A program made the translations under genes and the position numbers. A stretch of DNA of 64,000 nucleotides, from positions 62,001 through 126,000 of the forward strand of contig CAXSGY010000006.1 in the NCBI GenBank assembly GCA_964237235.1, in the 5' to 3' direction. This stretch comes from GCA-002050365 sp964237235 (GTDB lineage Bacteria; Acidobacteriota; Blastocatellia; Pyrinomonadales; Pyrinomonadaceae). Below, in pieces: positions 42,050 to 50,652 of this stretch; position 1 is the first letter of the stretch; the number at the start of each line of letters is the position of its first letter. The notes beneath the pieces are model-generated. The model had not been told where the DNA came from. It made no database searches and saw nothing but the letters and a program-made list of their open reading frames with translations.

Positions 42050-42883
42050 TTACCCCTGAAAAAGCGCACCGACGACGCGGGCAGCGACATTTAACAGGGC
42101 GACTAACAAAACAATCGCCCACGCCGCGCCGGTCGAAATTTTGCCGACGACGCGCAAGCCGATGGCGGCGAGAATCCAGCCCCAAATATAAAAAAGATCG
42201 AACGTGCCGAGCAGCGCGCCGAGAACGGGCATTGATTTGATGTCCATAAAAAACGCCGGATTCGCGTGAATCAAACCTTGCTGACTGGCGGCGATGTCAA
42301 TATCGTCGGGCGATTTCAGGAACAAAATCAAAAGATTCGCCAGCATCGAAACGACAAACGGCGGAAAGCTCGAATAAACCCAGACGGATACGCCGCGCAA
42401 GAAAGTCATCGAACCGCCCATCGCATTCGCGCCGCCCCAATAAATCAAACCGCCGATGATAAATGTTAGCAGAAGCACGATTGGCGCGATTGCTATCGAA
42501 ATATACCGCACGACCGGACTGGTTTGCTGTTCGAGCATTTTCTGCTTGGCTTCGGGCGGCTGATTTTGATAAAACGAACTCGACTCCAAACGCGCGCGGA
42601 CGATATTTTCGTAACCGAGCTTGGCGTTAAACGCGCCGAGAAACAACGTAAACAGGATCAGAGAAATCAATGCCGCCAAAATAAACCGCGGTTTGCGGCG
42701 CAAATCTTCAAACGTCGCGCCCGGCTCGAAAAAAATACTGCCGAGCGTGCCGGCTTCCGACATTTGCGGCGGATCTTTGACGATGTTAATCTGTTCGGGC
42801 AGCGGCGGTGCCTGCCAATCGCTTTCGTTCGGCTGATTGACGCTCTGAAACGCGCCGCCCGTGTCCCGGTTTTCTTCGTTCAT
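42050..42883 (-). CDS. Yip1-domain membrane protein
   Basis: 277 residues. A hydrophilic, Pro-rich N-terminus (about 1-60) is followed by GSIFFEPGATFEDLRRKPRF, the typical opening of bacterial YIP1-family proteins, and then five hydrophobic helices (for example FILAALISLILFTLFLGAF and AIAPIVLLLTFIIGGLIYW). The function of bacterial members is not known. It is separated from the Opp genes by 124 nt that contain nothing recognisable. Confidence 0.85.
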   Translation of the reverse strand: MNEENRDTGGAFQSVNQPNESDWQAPPLPEQINIVKDPPQMSEAGTLGSIFFEPGATFEDLRRKPRFILAALISLILFTLFLGAFNAKLGYENIVRARLESSSFYQNQPPEAKQKMLEQQTSPVVRYISIAIAPIVLLLTFIIGGLIYWGGANAMGGSMTFLRGVSVWVYSSFPPFVVSMLANLLILFLKSPDDIDIAASQQGLIHANPAFFMDIKSMPVLGALLGTFDLFYIWGWILAAIGLRVVGKISTGAAWAIVLLVALLNVAARVVGALFQG

Positions 42884-43007
42884 AAATCATTTTCTCCTTT
42901 TTATTTGAACTTTTCGGCTGAAATTAAAAACCAGAAATGTCTTTTAATTTTTTGATACGATATTTTCGGCGAAAGCGTTTCAAAATACCAAGTTTCGCCG
43001 TGCGATT

Positions 43008-44015
43008 TTACATTTTCGCCCGCGCCGTTTCATAACCTTCGACGCGAATGCACGCCGCGAAATGATTCGGCTCGATCTCGCGCAGTTCGGGAACGATTTT
43101 CGCGCAGTCTTCAATCGCAAACGGGCAGCGCGTTCGGAAACGACAGCCCGACGGCGGATTAATCGGTGTTGGCACGTCGCCTTTCAAGATTATGCGCTCG
43201 CGTTTCTGCGTCGGATCGGGAATCGGAATCGCCGACAAAAGAGCCTTTGTATAAGGATGCAGCGGATTATCGTAAAGCTCGCGCCCTTCGGCGATTTCGA
43301 CGATTTTCCCCAAATACATCACCGCAACGCGCGTTGAAATATGCTCGACGACCGCCAGACCGTGCGAGATAAAGAGATAAGTTAAACCGAATTTCTGTTG
43401 TAAATCCTGCAAAAGATTAACCACCTGCGCCTGTACGGAAACGTCGAGCGCGGAAACCGGCTCGTCGCAAACGATCAATTTCGGATTCAGAGCCAAAGCC
43501 CGCGCGATGCCGATTCGCTGCCGCTGACCGCCGGAAAATTCGTGCGGATAGCGATGCATATAATTCGGGTCGAGTCCGACTCGTTTCAGCAAATCGGCAA
43601 CTCGTTCCCTCCGCTCGTTTTTATCGCCGATGCCGTGAATTTTCAGAGGCTCGGAAACGATTGACAAAATCGAAAGACGCGGATTAAGCGACGCATACGG
43701 GTCTTGAAAAATAATCTGCATTTCGCGCCGCAGCGTCTGCAATTCATTGTTCGGCAAGCCGACGAGATTTTTGCCTTCAAACAAAACTTCGCCGCTCGTC
43801 GGTTCATAAAGCCGCAGAATGCTTTTGCCGACGGTGGATTTGCCGCAGCCGGATTCGCCGACCAAGCCGAGCGTTTCGCCCTGCAAAATGTCGAACGAAA
43901 CATCGTCAACCGCCCGCAAAACATCTTCGCTGTTTTCCAACGGAAAATATTTCACGAGATTGCGAACTTTGAGCAATTCCGCTTTTTGTGTTTTTACCGC
44001 GCTTTTATCCATCAA
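43008..44015 (-). CDS. oppF: Oligopeptide/dipeptide ABC transporter ATPase, OppF/DppF type
   Basis: 335 residues. Walker A GLVGESGCGKSTVGKSILRL, signature HEFSGGQRQRIGIARAL and Walker B KLIVCDEPVSALDVSVQ are intact. The C-terminal oligopeptide-transporter extension has PPSGCRFRTRCPFAIEDC, whose Cys residues bind an iron-sulfur or metal site in the family. Its start overlaps the GNAT stop by 4 nt. No permease or binding-protein genes are in the window, so the rest of the transporter lies elsewhere. Confidence 0.93.
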   Translation of the reverse strand: MMDKSAVKTQKAELLKVRNLVKYFPLENSEDVLRAVDDVSFDILQGETLGLVGESGCGKSTVGKSILRLYEPTSGEVLFEGKNLVGLPNNELQTLRREMQIIFQDPYASLNPRLSILSIVSEPLKIHGIGDKNERRERVADLLKRVGLDPNYMHRYPHEFSGGQRQRIGIARALALNPKLIVCDEPVSALDVSVQAQVVNLLQDLQQKFGLTYLFISHGLAVVEHISTRVAVMYLGKIVEIAEGRELYDNPLHPYTKALLSAIPIPDPTQKRERIILKGDVPTPINPPSGCRFRTRCPFAIEDCAKIVPELREIEPNHFAACIRVEGYETARAKM

Positions 44016-44803
44016 AATTCATACTTCCAACGCAGCCAAGCCGCTCCGAAATCTTTTTCTTCAATCGCTTTCAACCGCTCGACTTCTGCTTCGGCGCACT
44101 CTAAATTCAGCTTGAATTCATCGAGATTTTCGGCGGCGTTTAATTGCTCGCGCCTCCAAATTTCGTGCCGGTAAAAATTGCGTCGGAGTTTCGCGGTTAA
44201 AATATCGGTAACTTCTTCAAAACCGAATTTTTTGTGCCAGCATTCGCTTTGCCGGTTGCAAATATGATGCTCGCTCCATAAAAATTTTTCGCCGATTGAA
44301 TGCAAATCGCTCATTAAATGCGCTGCGAGAATCGTTCCGATTTTTTGATTTTGAAACTCGGGATGCACGAAAATTATTTCGTTTTTATAGCCGTATTTAT
44401 ATTTTGCCGCCAGACACGCGCCGATGATTTTTTGATCGTCGTCCGGCGAGACGGCAACACGCGAAAATTCGGGAACCGGAACGCCGCGTCTGCCTTGAAA
44501 ATAATCGCCGACGTTTTTGACGGCAGATGCCTTGATTTGTTTTTTCGACAAATTGCAAAATTCGACCGAATCAACGAACGCAGCATAAAAAAGTTCGATT
44601 ATCCGTTCAGCGGCAACTTGTGAAAGAGGTTTTAATTTAACGGAATTTTCAAAAAACCTGTCTTCGACGGCGATTTTCATCAATATCGAATGATCGCGCG
44701 GCGTATAAAACGCAAAACCGTCGCAGTATTCGTCTTTCCAGCCAAACGGATACTCGGCAAGGTGAAATTCGTCAACCGTCATCGGAATCTTGAGACTCTT
44801 CAT
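44012..44803 (-). CDS. GNAT-like N-acetyltransferase
   Basis: About 263 residues from the ATG at 44801-44803 (MKSLKIPMTVDEF). A GNAT core is suggested by FSRVAVSPDDDQKIIGACLA and by EIIFVHPEFQNQKIGTILAAHL, the acetyl-CoA loop (Q-x-x-G-x-x), ending CWHKKFGFEEV. The substrate is unknown. It is squeezed between oppD (11 nt upstream) and oppF (4-nt overlap), so all three are one transcript. Acetylation of an imported peptide or antibiotic is a possible but untested idea. Confidence 0.78.
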   Translation of the reverse strand: MKSLKIPMTVDEFHLAEYPFGWKDEYCDGFAFYTPRDHSILMKIAVEDRFFENSVKLKPLSQVAAERIIELFYAAFVDSVEFCNLSKKQIKASAVKNVGDYFQGRRGVPVPEFSRVAVSPDDDQKIIGACLAAKYKYGYKNEIIFVHPEFQNQKIGTILAAHLMSDLHSIGEKFLWSEHHICNRQSECWHKKFGFEEVTDILTAKLRRNFYRHEIWRREQLNAAENLDEFKLNLECAEAEVERLKAIEEKDFGAAWLRWKYEF

Positions 44804-44813
44804 TTTCAGAAAA

Positions 44814-45830
44814 TTATTTATCAATCAAATCCTGTTTAATACGCTCGATGTTATTTTTATCATAAAGCACGCAGCGAACTTTCACCGCGTTCGACAATTG
44901 ATAAAGCGGAATCGTGCCGTGCGTGCAGACTTCCATTCTAAACTCGCAGCGCGGCGCGAAATGACAGCCGTTCGGCAGATTGGTCGGACTCGGAACCGTT
45001 CCTTCGATGGTCGCAAGCCTTGTTTCCTTGGCTTCGCCGATGCCGCGCAGTTTCGGAACCGAGCGCAGAAGTCCCTGCGTGTATGGGTGTTTCGGCTTGG
45101 CGAATAATTCCGCGACCGGCGATTCTTCGACGATTTTTCCCGTATACATCACGCACACGCGGTCGGCGACTTCGGCGACCACGCCCAAATCGTGCGTGAT
45201 TAAAAGCACGGCGAGCTTTCTGGTTTGTCTTAATTCGTTTAATAGTTCGAGAATTTGCGCCTGAATCGTGACATCGAGCGCGGTCGTCGGTTCGTCGGCG
45301 ATTAAAAGTTCGGGGTCGCAGGCGAGAGCCATCGCAATCATCACGCGCTGGCGCATTCCGCCGGAAAGCTGATGCGGATAATCATCAGCGCGCCGCGCCG
45401 GATCGGGAATCGAAACTTCGCGCATCGCTTCAATCGCCTGCTTCCAAGCCGCTTTTTTATCTAGTTTGCGATGCAGCCGCAACGCTTCGGCAATCTGTTC
45501 GCCGACCGTATAAACCGGATTCAAGGAAGTCATCGGGTCTTGAAAAATCATCGAAACGTCGTCGCCGCGAATCTCGCGCATTCTGTTCTCCGACGCTTTT
45601 AACAATTCTTCGCCTTTGAATTTAATCGAACCGCCGGCAATTTTTCCCGGCGGCGAAATCAGGCGCATCAACGACAGCGCGGTAATTGATTTTCCGCAGC
45701 CCGATTCGCCGACCAGCCCGACCAGTTCGCCCGCGTCTATGAAAAAACTGACATCGTTGACGGCTTTGACCAAACCGCCGCGCGTCGGAAATTGAGTTTG
45801 CAGATTCTGAACTTCGAGCAGATGCGCCAT
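44814..45830 (-). CDS. oppD: Oligopeptide/dipeptide ABC transporter ATPase, OppD/DppD type
   Basis: 338 residues. Walker A GLVGESGCGKSITALSLMRL, signature HQLSGGMRQRVMIAMAL and Walker B ELLIADEPTTALDVTIQ are clear, with the family C-terminus (LPNGCHFAPRCEFRMEVC). It pairs with the OppF-type ATPase two genes downstream to power peptide or nickel-type uptake. It lies 3 nt after the TonB-domain gene stop, so is probably in one transcript with it. Confidence 0.93.
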   Translation of the reverse strand: MAHLLEVQNLQTQFPTRGGLVKAVNDVSFFIDAGELVGLVGESGCGKSITALSLMRLISPPGKIAGGSIKFKGEELLKASENRMREIRGDDVSMIFQDPMTSLNPVYTVGEQIAEALRLHRKLDKKAAWKQAIEAMREVSIPDPARRADDYPHQLSGGMRQRVMIAMALACDPELLIADEPTTALDVTIQAQILELLNELRQTRKLAVLLITHDLGVVAEVADRVCVMYTGKIVEESPVAELFAKPKHPYTQGLLRSVPKLRGIGEAKETRLATIEGTVPSPTNLPNGCHFAPRCEFRMEVCTHGTIPLYQLSNAVKVRCVLYDKNNIERIKQDLIDK

Positions 45831-45833
45831 CGT

Positions 45834-46742
45834 TTAATAAATGCTGAAATTGTATTCGATTATCCTTATTGTGTGAATCTTAATTCCATTTCTTCTTGCC
45901 GGAAGGAAAACAATCTTCGAGGCAGCGGCAACTGCCTCTTCGGTTAATCCATAAGGCAATCCAGAAACGGCAGAAACGCTTCCGATTCCGCCGCTTGCCA
46001 GAAAAGTTACGCGCAATCGAACAACGCCCTGCGTTTGCGATTGTCGCGCCGCATCGGTATATGGCGGAGCAAATTTACTAATTATTTTTACGCCTTCAGT
46101 CGCGCCGTTATTTGAATTTGCGGCTTTACTATCAATCGCTTCGTCGGCAGCGTCTGCCTTTTTTTCGTCGCCCAGAGTTCGATTCGCGCCTCTTCCGATC
46201 TCGATTCCAACCGGATTTTTTTCTATTTTGAGTGATTCGATGTAATTTTTGACCGTCGCGTCATCATCGCTTTTATTCACTACCGACAATTCAAACCATC
46301 TTTTATTTTTAAAGTCATTGATTAGCCAATAGTTTAAAAAATCGCCTTTGATTTTGAGAATTTCCAAAGCGTTTTGATTGAATTTTATTTCGGACAAATT
46401 CTTCTGAGCCGATTTGATTTCTTCTACTCTGGAGTTAAAGCTGTTTTCATCGAACTTTGCTATCTGCGGACAAAATTTGGACAATTTCTCTTCAATTTTA
46501 TATACGATTCGCAGCGTATAAACAGCGTCTTCGGCGTATGTCGCATAAAAATTGTTTGCCTGTTCGCTGCAGCTGCCCGAACCTTTATTAAAAACAGGCA
46601 GTTTCGGAAACGAAATCGAAACGTCTTTGTCGCTGACTTTGTATCTTTCCCATTTGACCGGCGCGGTATAATTTTCCGTCTGCGCGAACACGCCGAGACA
46701 GCTTGTAAAAATAAAAATCAAAACAGAAATTGTTTTGAGCAT
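45834..46742 (-). CDS. Secreted protein with C-terminal TonB domain
   Basis: 302 residues with a signal peptide (MLKTISVLIFIFTSCLGVFAQ). Residues about 25-170 form a domain I do not recognise (WERYKVSDKDVSISFPKLPVF). The last ~85 residues match the TonB C-terminal fold (IISKFAPPYTDAARQSQTQGVVRLRVTF, GLTEEAVAAASKIVFLPAR). There is no N-terminal anchor plus proline-rich spacer as in true TonB. It probably uses the domain for protein binding, not energy transduction. It starts the minus-strand opp operon. Confidence 0.82.
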   Translation of the reverse strand: MLKTISVLIFIFTSCLGVFAQTENYTAPVKWERYKVSDKDVSISFPKLPVFNKGSGSCSEQANNFYATYAEDAVYTLRIVYKIEEKLSKFCPQIAKFDENSFNSRVEEIKSAQKNLSEIKFNQNALEILKIKGDFLNYWLINDFKNKRWFELSVVNKSDDDATVKNYIESLKIEKNPVGIEIGRGANRTLGDEKKADAADEAIDSKAANSNNGATEGVKIISKFAPPYTDAARQSQTQGVVRLRVTFLASGGIGSVSAVSGLPYGLTEEAVAAASKIVFLPARRNGIKIHTIRIIEYNFSIY

Positions 46743-46903
46743 ACTTTTTCCTCCCGACTTTCGTATAATTTACCAAAGATGAAAGTCTTTTTGATTTAAC
46801 TGAGACGTGCAACTATTTGCGTCGCAATTTCCTCAAACAGATGTTATCATTTTTTAGACATTTTGCCCGTTCGCGGCATAAAAAGTTTCAGGAGATTTTT
46901 GTA

Positions 46904-48634
46904 GTGAAAAAAACTTTTAATCTGTTCGGCTCGTTCGTGTTAGCCGTTTTTCTTTTTACTAATATTTCCGCGCAAACGGCGACGACCTCCGCGCCCAAGC
47001 CGCGAACGCCCGATTCGGTTACGACCGGCGGCGCGAGTAAAGGAACGAAAAAAGTTACGACCGAAAACGTCGAACAGGATGTCGCCGAAGCTTTGTCCCT
47101 GATCGAAGAAAATCATACCGAAGGCAATAAATTAAATTATAACGACCTTTTCAAATCTTCAATTGATTCGATGCTGCACACGCTCGACCCGCATTCCAAT
47201 TATTTCGACGCGAAGGAATTTGAAGAATTCCGCACGAATCAAAGCTCGCAATATTTCGGCATCGGCGCGCTGCTCGGCGATTTGAGCGACAAGGAAGGCA
47301 ATGTCGTCGCCACATATATCAGAGCGACGTTCGACGGCGCGCCCGCTAATCGCGCCGGTCTTCGCTACGGCGATAAAATTCTCGATGTCAACGGCACTTC
47401 GATGCTCGGCAAAAACTTTACGCAGGTGCGAACCTTCCTGATCGGTCCGCGCGGCACGACGGCGAAAATCACCGTCGAGCATTACGGCACGGGCAAAACC
47501 GAAACGGTCAGTCTGGTGCGCGACGCGGTTTCGCAGCCTTCGATTGCCGAAGCCTATATGGTTCGTCCCGGTGTCGGTTATATCGCAATGACCGGCGGTT
47601 TTCATCAAACGACCTACAACGAATTTCGCGTGGCGATGGGTGATTTGAAGGCTCAGGGAATGCAGCAGCTCGTTCTCGATTTGCGAAACAATCCGGGCGG
47701 TCTGGTCAGCCAGGCGTATCAGGTCGCCAACACTTTTCTGCCGCAGGGAGAAACGATTTTGACGCAGAAAGGCAGAGTCGAAGGCGCAGCCAGCACTCTG
47801 GAATCGGAAAATCCGACACCGGACAATACGCCGATTGTCGTTCTTATCAACCGCAATTCGGCTTCGGCTTCGGAAATTCTCGCGGGCGCATTGCAGGACC
47901 ACGACCGCGCTTTAATCGTCGGCGAAAACAGCTACGGCAAAGGCTTGGTGCAGAATCCGTTTCCGCTCGAATACGGTTCGATGCTGCTTTTGACGATTGC
48001 CAAATACGAAACGCCTTCGGGCAGATTAGTGCAGCGCGATTATTCGGACGGCAATCTTTACAATTATTTGTATGACGGCGGAAGTTTGCGCGACGAAAGC
48101 AAACCGGAAAAACCGAAGGGTGCGGAGAGCCGAACCGATTCGGGCAGAATCGTGTACAGCGGCGGCGGCATCAACCCGGATGAGCCGGTCAAACCGCAAA
48201 CAATTACCATTGACAAAGCGCGTTTTCAGCAACGTTTGAATAATCCGGTTTTCGCCTTCACGCTCGATTTGGCATTCGGTCGCGTCAAAGGATTTGAAAA
48301 TTATAAAGTTGATCGTCCGATTGCGTTTGACTACGATTTGAAAACGACCGATTTTCCGGTTAACGATAATCTTTATCAGACATTCAAAAAATACGCGGTT
48401 GAAAAATATGGCTTTACGGCGGCGCAAGTTGACCGCGAGCGCGAGTTTGTCGAAAGAGTTCTGCGGACCGAAATCGTGACCGCTGCCTACGGCTCGCAAA
48501 CTTCGTTTCAGGTTTTCAACGAATACGACACGCAGTTGAAAAAAGCCATCGAACTTTTGCCGGAAGCCAAACAGCTTGCCATTCAGGGCGCGAAAGCCAA
48601 TGCGCTGAAAACGAAAAGCGAAGTCAACCGTTAA
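46904..48634 (+). CDS. Carboxy-terminal processing protease (S41A, CtpA-like)
   Basis: 576 residues from the GTG at 46904, chosen because CAGGAG at 46889-46894 precedes it and the protein then begins with a signal peptide (KKTFNLFGSFVLAVFLFTNISA). The in-frame start at 46817 would bury that peptide. The PDZ domain is at about 110-200 (FDGAPANRAGLRYGDKILDVNG). The catalytic Ser-Lys pair is in NRNSASASEILAGALQDH and NSYGKGLVQ. A C-terminal helical region of about 170 residues follows. It should trim or degrade periplasmic proteins from their C-termini. Confidence 0.93.
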   Translation: MKKTFNLFGSFVLAVFLFTNISAQTATTSAPKPRTPDSVTTGGASKGTKKVTTENVEQDVAEALSLIEENHTEGNKLNYNDLFKSSIDSMLHTLDPHSNYFDAKEFEEFRTNQSSQYFGIGALLGDLSDKEGNVVATYIRATFDGAPANRAGLRYGDKILDVNGTSMLGKNFTQVRTFLIGPRGTTAKITVEHYGTGKTETVSLVRDAVSQPSIAEAYMVRPGVGYIAMTGGFHQTTYNEFRVAMGDLKAQGMQQLVLDLRNNPGGLVSQAYQVANTFLPQGETILTQKGRVEGAASTLESENPTPDNTPIVVLINRNSASASEILAGALQDHDRALIVGENSYGKGLVQNPFPLEYGSMLLLTIAKYETPSGRLVQRDYSDGNLYNYLYDGGSLRDESKPEKPKGAESRTDSGRIVYSGGGINPDEPVKPQTITIDKARFQQRLNNPVFAFTLDLAFGRVKGFENYKVDRPIAFDYDLKTTDFPVNDNLYQTFKKYAVEKYGFTAAQVDREREFVERVLRTEIVTAAYGSQTSFQVFNEYDTQLKKAIELLPEAKQLAIQGAKANALKTKSEVNR

Positions 48635-48658
48635 TTTTTATTTGACTGTTTTCAATCG

Positions 48659-48692
48659 AAAAGCGAAGGCAAAAATTTGTCTTCGCTTTTTT
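48659..48692 (+). terminator. Intrinsic terminator after the CtpA-like gene
   Basis: AAAAGCGAAG, 12-nt AT-rich loop, CTTCGCTTTTTT: a 10-bp stem with a T-tract 25 nt after the stop. Confidence 0.85.
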
Positions 48693-48752
48693 CGCCTTTG
48701 CATATGCCAGAATTTCGTACAAAGGCGCGATTGCGCGGAAGTGTGAGGCAAT

Positions 48753-48803
48753 GCGAAGCGGACTGGAGCGCAAACGTTCGGCTTGCGCTCCAGTCCGCTT
48801 CGC
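48753..48803. repeat. 21-bp perfect palindrome in the gap before the GT2 gene
   Basis: GCGAAGCGGACTGGAGCGCA(A) at 48753-48773 is exactly complementary to 48783-48803 with a 9-nt loop. It lies downstream of a complete terminator, so it is not needed for transcript ending. GC-rich compared with its surroundings. Confidence 0.8.
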
Positions 48804-48855
48804 GCTACGTTTTCAATTATTGATTTAAATAAAAAATTAGAAATACTCGGTCGAT

Positions 48856-50034
48856 ATGATTTTAGAATTAACGAATTTATTTAACGCGCCGGTCTTGCGC
48901 GAATGTTTTGTGTCGGTCGTCGTTCCGGTTCGCAACGAAGCTGAATATCTTTTTAAAACGCTTGAAAATCTCGCCAATCAAATTGATTTAAACGGAAAAC
49001 CTTTCGCAGTAAAATCTTTTGAGATTTTGTTGCTCATTAATAATTGTGATGACGATTCGCTTGCCGTCGCAAGCAATTTTCAACGAAATTATCCCGCGCT
49101 AAATCTTCATATAAAAGAAATCCGACTCGCCGCCGAACGCGCCAATATCGGATTTGTCAGGCGTTTATTGATGAACGAAGCGGCGCGGCGTTTAAATTCC
49201 AATCAGCGCGGCGGCGGAATTATTTTAACGACCGACAGCGACACGCGCGTCGCGCCGGATTGGATCGCGCAAAATCTTCGGGAAATCGAAAACGGCGCGG
49301 ACGCGGTTGGCGGACGAATTTTGCTCGACGATTTCGAGCTTGGAAAAATGGACGCGGCTGCCCGACGCATTCATCTGCTCGATGAAAAATACCGATTGCT
49401 CGCCGCCGAATTTGAATGGTTTTTAGACGAATTGCCGAGCGCAGATTTTCCGCGCCATCATCAACATTTTAATGCCAGTTTCGCCGTCACGACCGCCGCG
49501 TTTGAACGAACCGGCGGCGTTCCCGAAGTCGAATTTCTCGAAGATGTTGCGTTTCACCAATCGCTTTTACGCAATGATGCACGCATTAGATATAGCCCGA
49601 ACGTCCGCGTTTTCACGTCGGCGCGAACCTGCGGGCGCGCCGCTCTCGGCTTGTCAACGCAGCTTCGCGAATGGAAATTGATGGGCGAAAACGGCGACGT
49701 TTATCTGGTCGAATCGGCACAGGCAATCGAAAAAAGGCTGTTGCAGCGCAAAGAAATCAGACGACTCCAGCGAAAATTTATCGCGGGAAATTCGATTGAC
49801 GCGAACGAAATTAAACGCGTCGCCGGATTTTTAAATGTTTCCGCAGATTGGTTGACCGAAAAACTCAGCCGCGCCGCGACTTTCGGGATTTTGATGGAAA
49901 AAATATCCGGTGAACAAAACGAAAAAAGATGTTGGTCTGACGATTTGGTTTCGGTCGAAACGGCGATTTTAGAATTGGAAGAAAAACTAAACGAACTGCG
50001 CCCGCAAAAACACGCTCTGGCGAAAACAATCTAA
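48856..50034 (+). CDS. Family 2 glycosyltransferase
   Basis: 392 residues, soluble. The GT-A opening ECFVSVVVPVRNEAEYLFKTL is at about 18-40. The metal-binding D-x-D is in GIILTTDSDTRVAPDWI. Acceptor-side features follow (PRHHQHFNASFAVT, VEFLEDVAFHQSLL). The C-terminal ~100 residues are charged and helical. It is at the left edge of the cluster with NodS-like, PIG-L and flavoprotein genes. Its stop overlaps the converging methyltransferase stop by 4 nt. The donor and acceptor sugars are unknown. Confidence 0.88.
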   Translation: MILELTNLFNAPVLRECFVSVVVPVRNEAEYLFKTLENLANQIDLNGKPFAVKSFEILLLINNCDDDSLAVASNFQRNYPALNLHIKEIRLAAERANIGFVRRLLMNEAARRLNSNQRGGGIILTTDSDTRVAPDWIAQNLREIENGADAVGGRILLDDFELGKMDAAARRIHLLDEKYRLLAAEFEWFLDELPSADFPRHHQHFNASFAVTTAAFERTGGVPEVEFLEDVAFHQSLLRNDARIRYSPNVRVFTSARTCGRAALGLSTQLREWKLMGENGDVYLVESAQAIEKRLLQRKEIRRLQRKFIAGNSIDANEIKRVAGFLNVSADWLTEKLSRAATFGILMEKISGEQNEKRCWSDDLVSVETAILELEEKLNELRPQKHALAKTI

Positions 50035-50615
50035 ATTTTTTCCCAAACGTCGAGCCGGTATTTTTCCGTTCGGTCGCTCCGCAAATTTCGCATTTTTCCT
50101 TCGGCGAACGCGGCGAACGAATCGTGAACCGCGTCGCCGGTTTGCGGGTAATCGTCAACGAACGGTGTCCAGTGCGTTAAAATAATGTGTCCTTTGTCGC
50201 GCAAATTTTTGAAAACTTTTTCAATCGCCAATCGCCAATCCGTTTCGGAAAGATAATAGCCGACTTCGGAAATCAAAATTAAATCGAACATTTCGTCGGG
50301 AAACTCCTTCGGAACTTCCATTCTCTTGAGACGGACGTTCGGCAAATTCGCGCAGCGTTTTTTTGCCTGCGCCAGAGCTTTTTCAGACACGTCAACGGCG
50401 AGCAGCGATTTGCAATTTGCCGCCAGTTGTTCGGTCAGAACGCCGATTGAACAGCCGATTTCAAAAGCGTTTCGATAAGTTGCGCGCGGCAAGACGTTCA
50501 ACGTCGCCGCGTATTTGGCGGCTTCGTATTCACTCGTTTCAAAATTCCAGGGATCGTCGCTGTTTTTATAAACTTCGTCGAAATAATCGGGCGTTAATGT
50601 TTCTCTTTCCGTCAT
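50031..50615 (-). CDS. NodS-like SAM-dependent methyltransferase
   Basis: 194 residues. It begins like NodS-family N-methyltransferases (TPDYFDEVYKNSDDPWNFET, followed by SEYEAAKYAATLNVLPR). SAM motif I is FEIGCSIGVLTEQLA (about residues 50-65), motif II LLAVDVSEKALAQA, and later LILISEVGYYLSETDW and HIILTHWTPF. Rhizobial NodS N-methylates the deacetylated end of a chitin oligosaccharide. Here a PIG-L-type deacetylase gene lies 38 nt upstream on the same strand, which would supply a free amino sugar. The NodS relationship is by sequence pattern; activity is inferred. Confidence 0.85.
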   Translation of the reverse strand: MTERETLTPDYFDEVYKNSDDPWNFETSEYEAAKYAATLNVLPRATYRNAFEIGCSIGVLTEQLAANCKSLLAVDVSEKALAQAKKRCANLPNVRLKRMEVPKEFPDEMFDLILISEVGYYLSETDWRLAIEKVFKNLRDKGHIILTHWTPFVDDYPQTGDAVHDSFAAFAEGKMRNLRSDRTEKYRLDVWEKI

Positions 50616-50652
50616 TTATTTTTCATGATTTCCTCTATCTCAAAAATAGACT

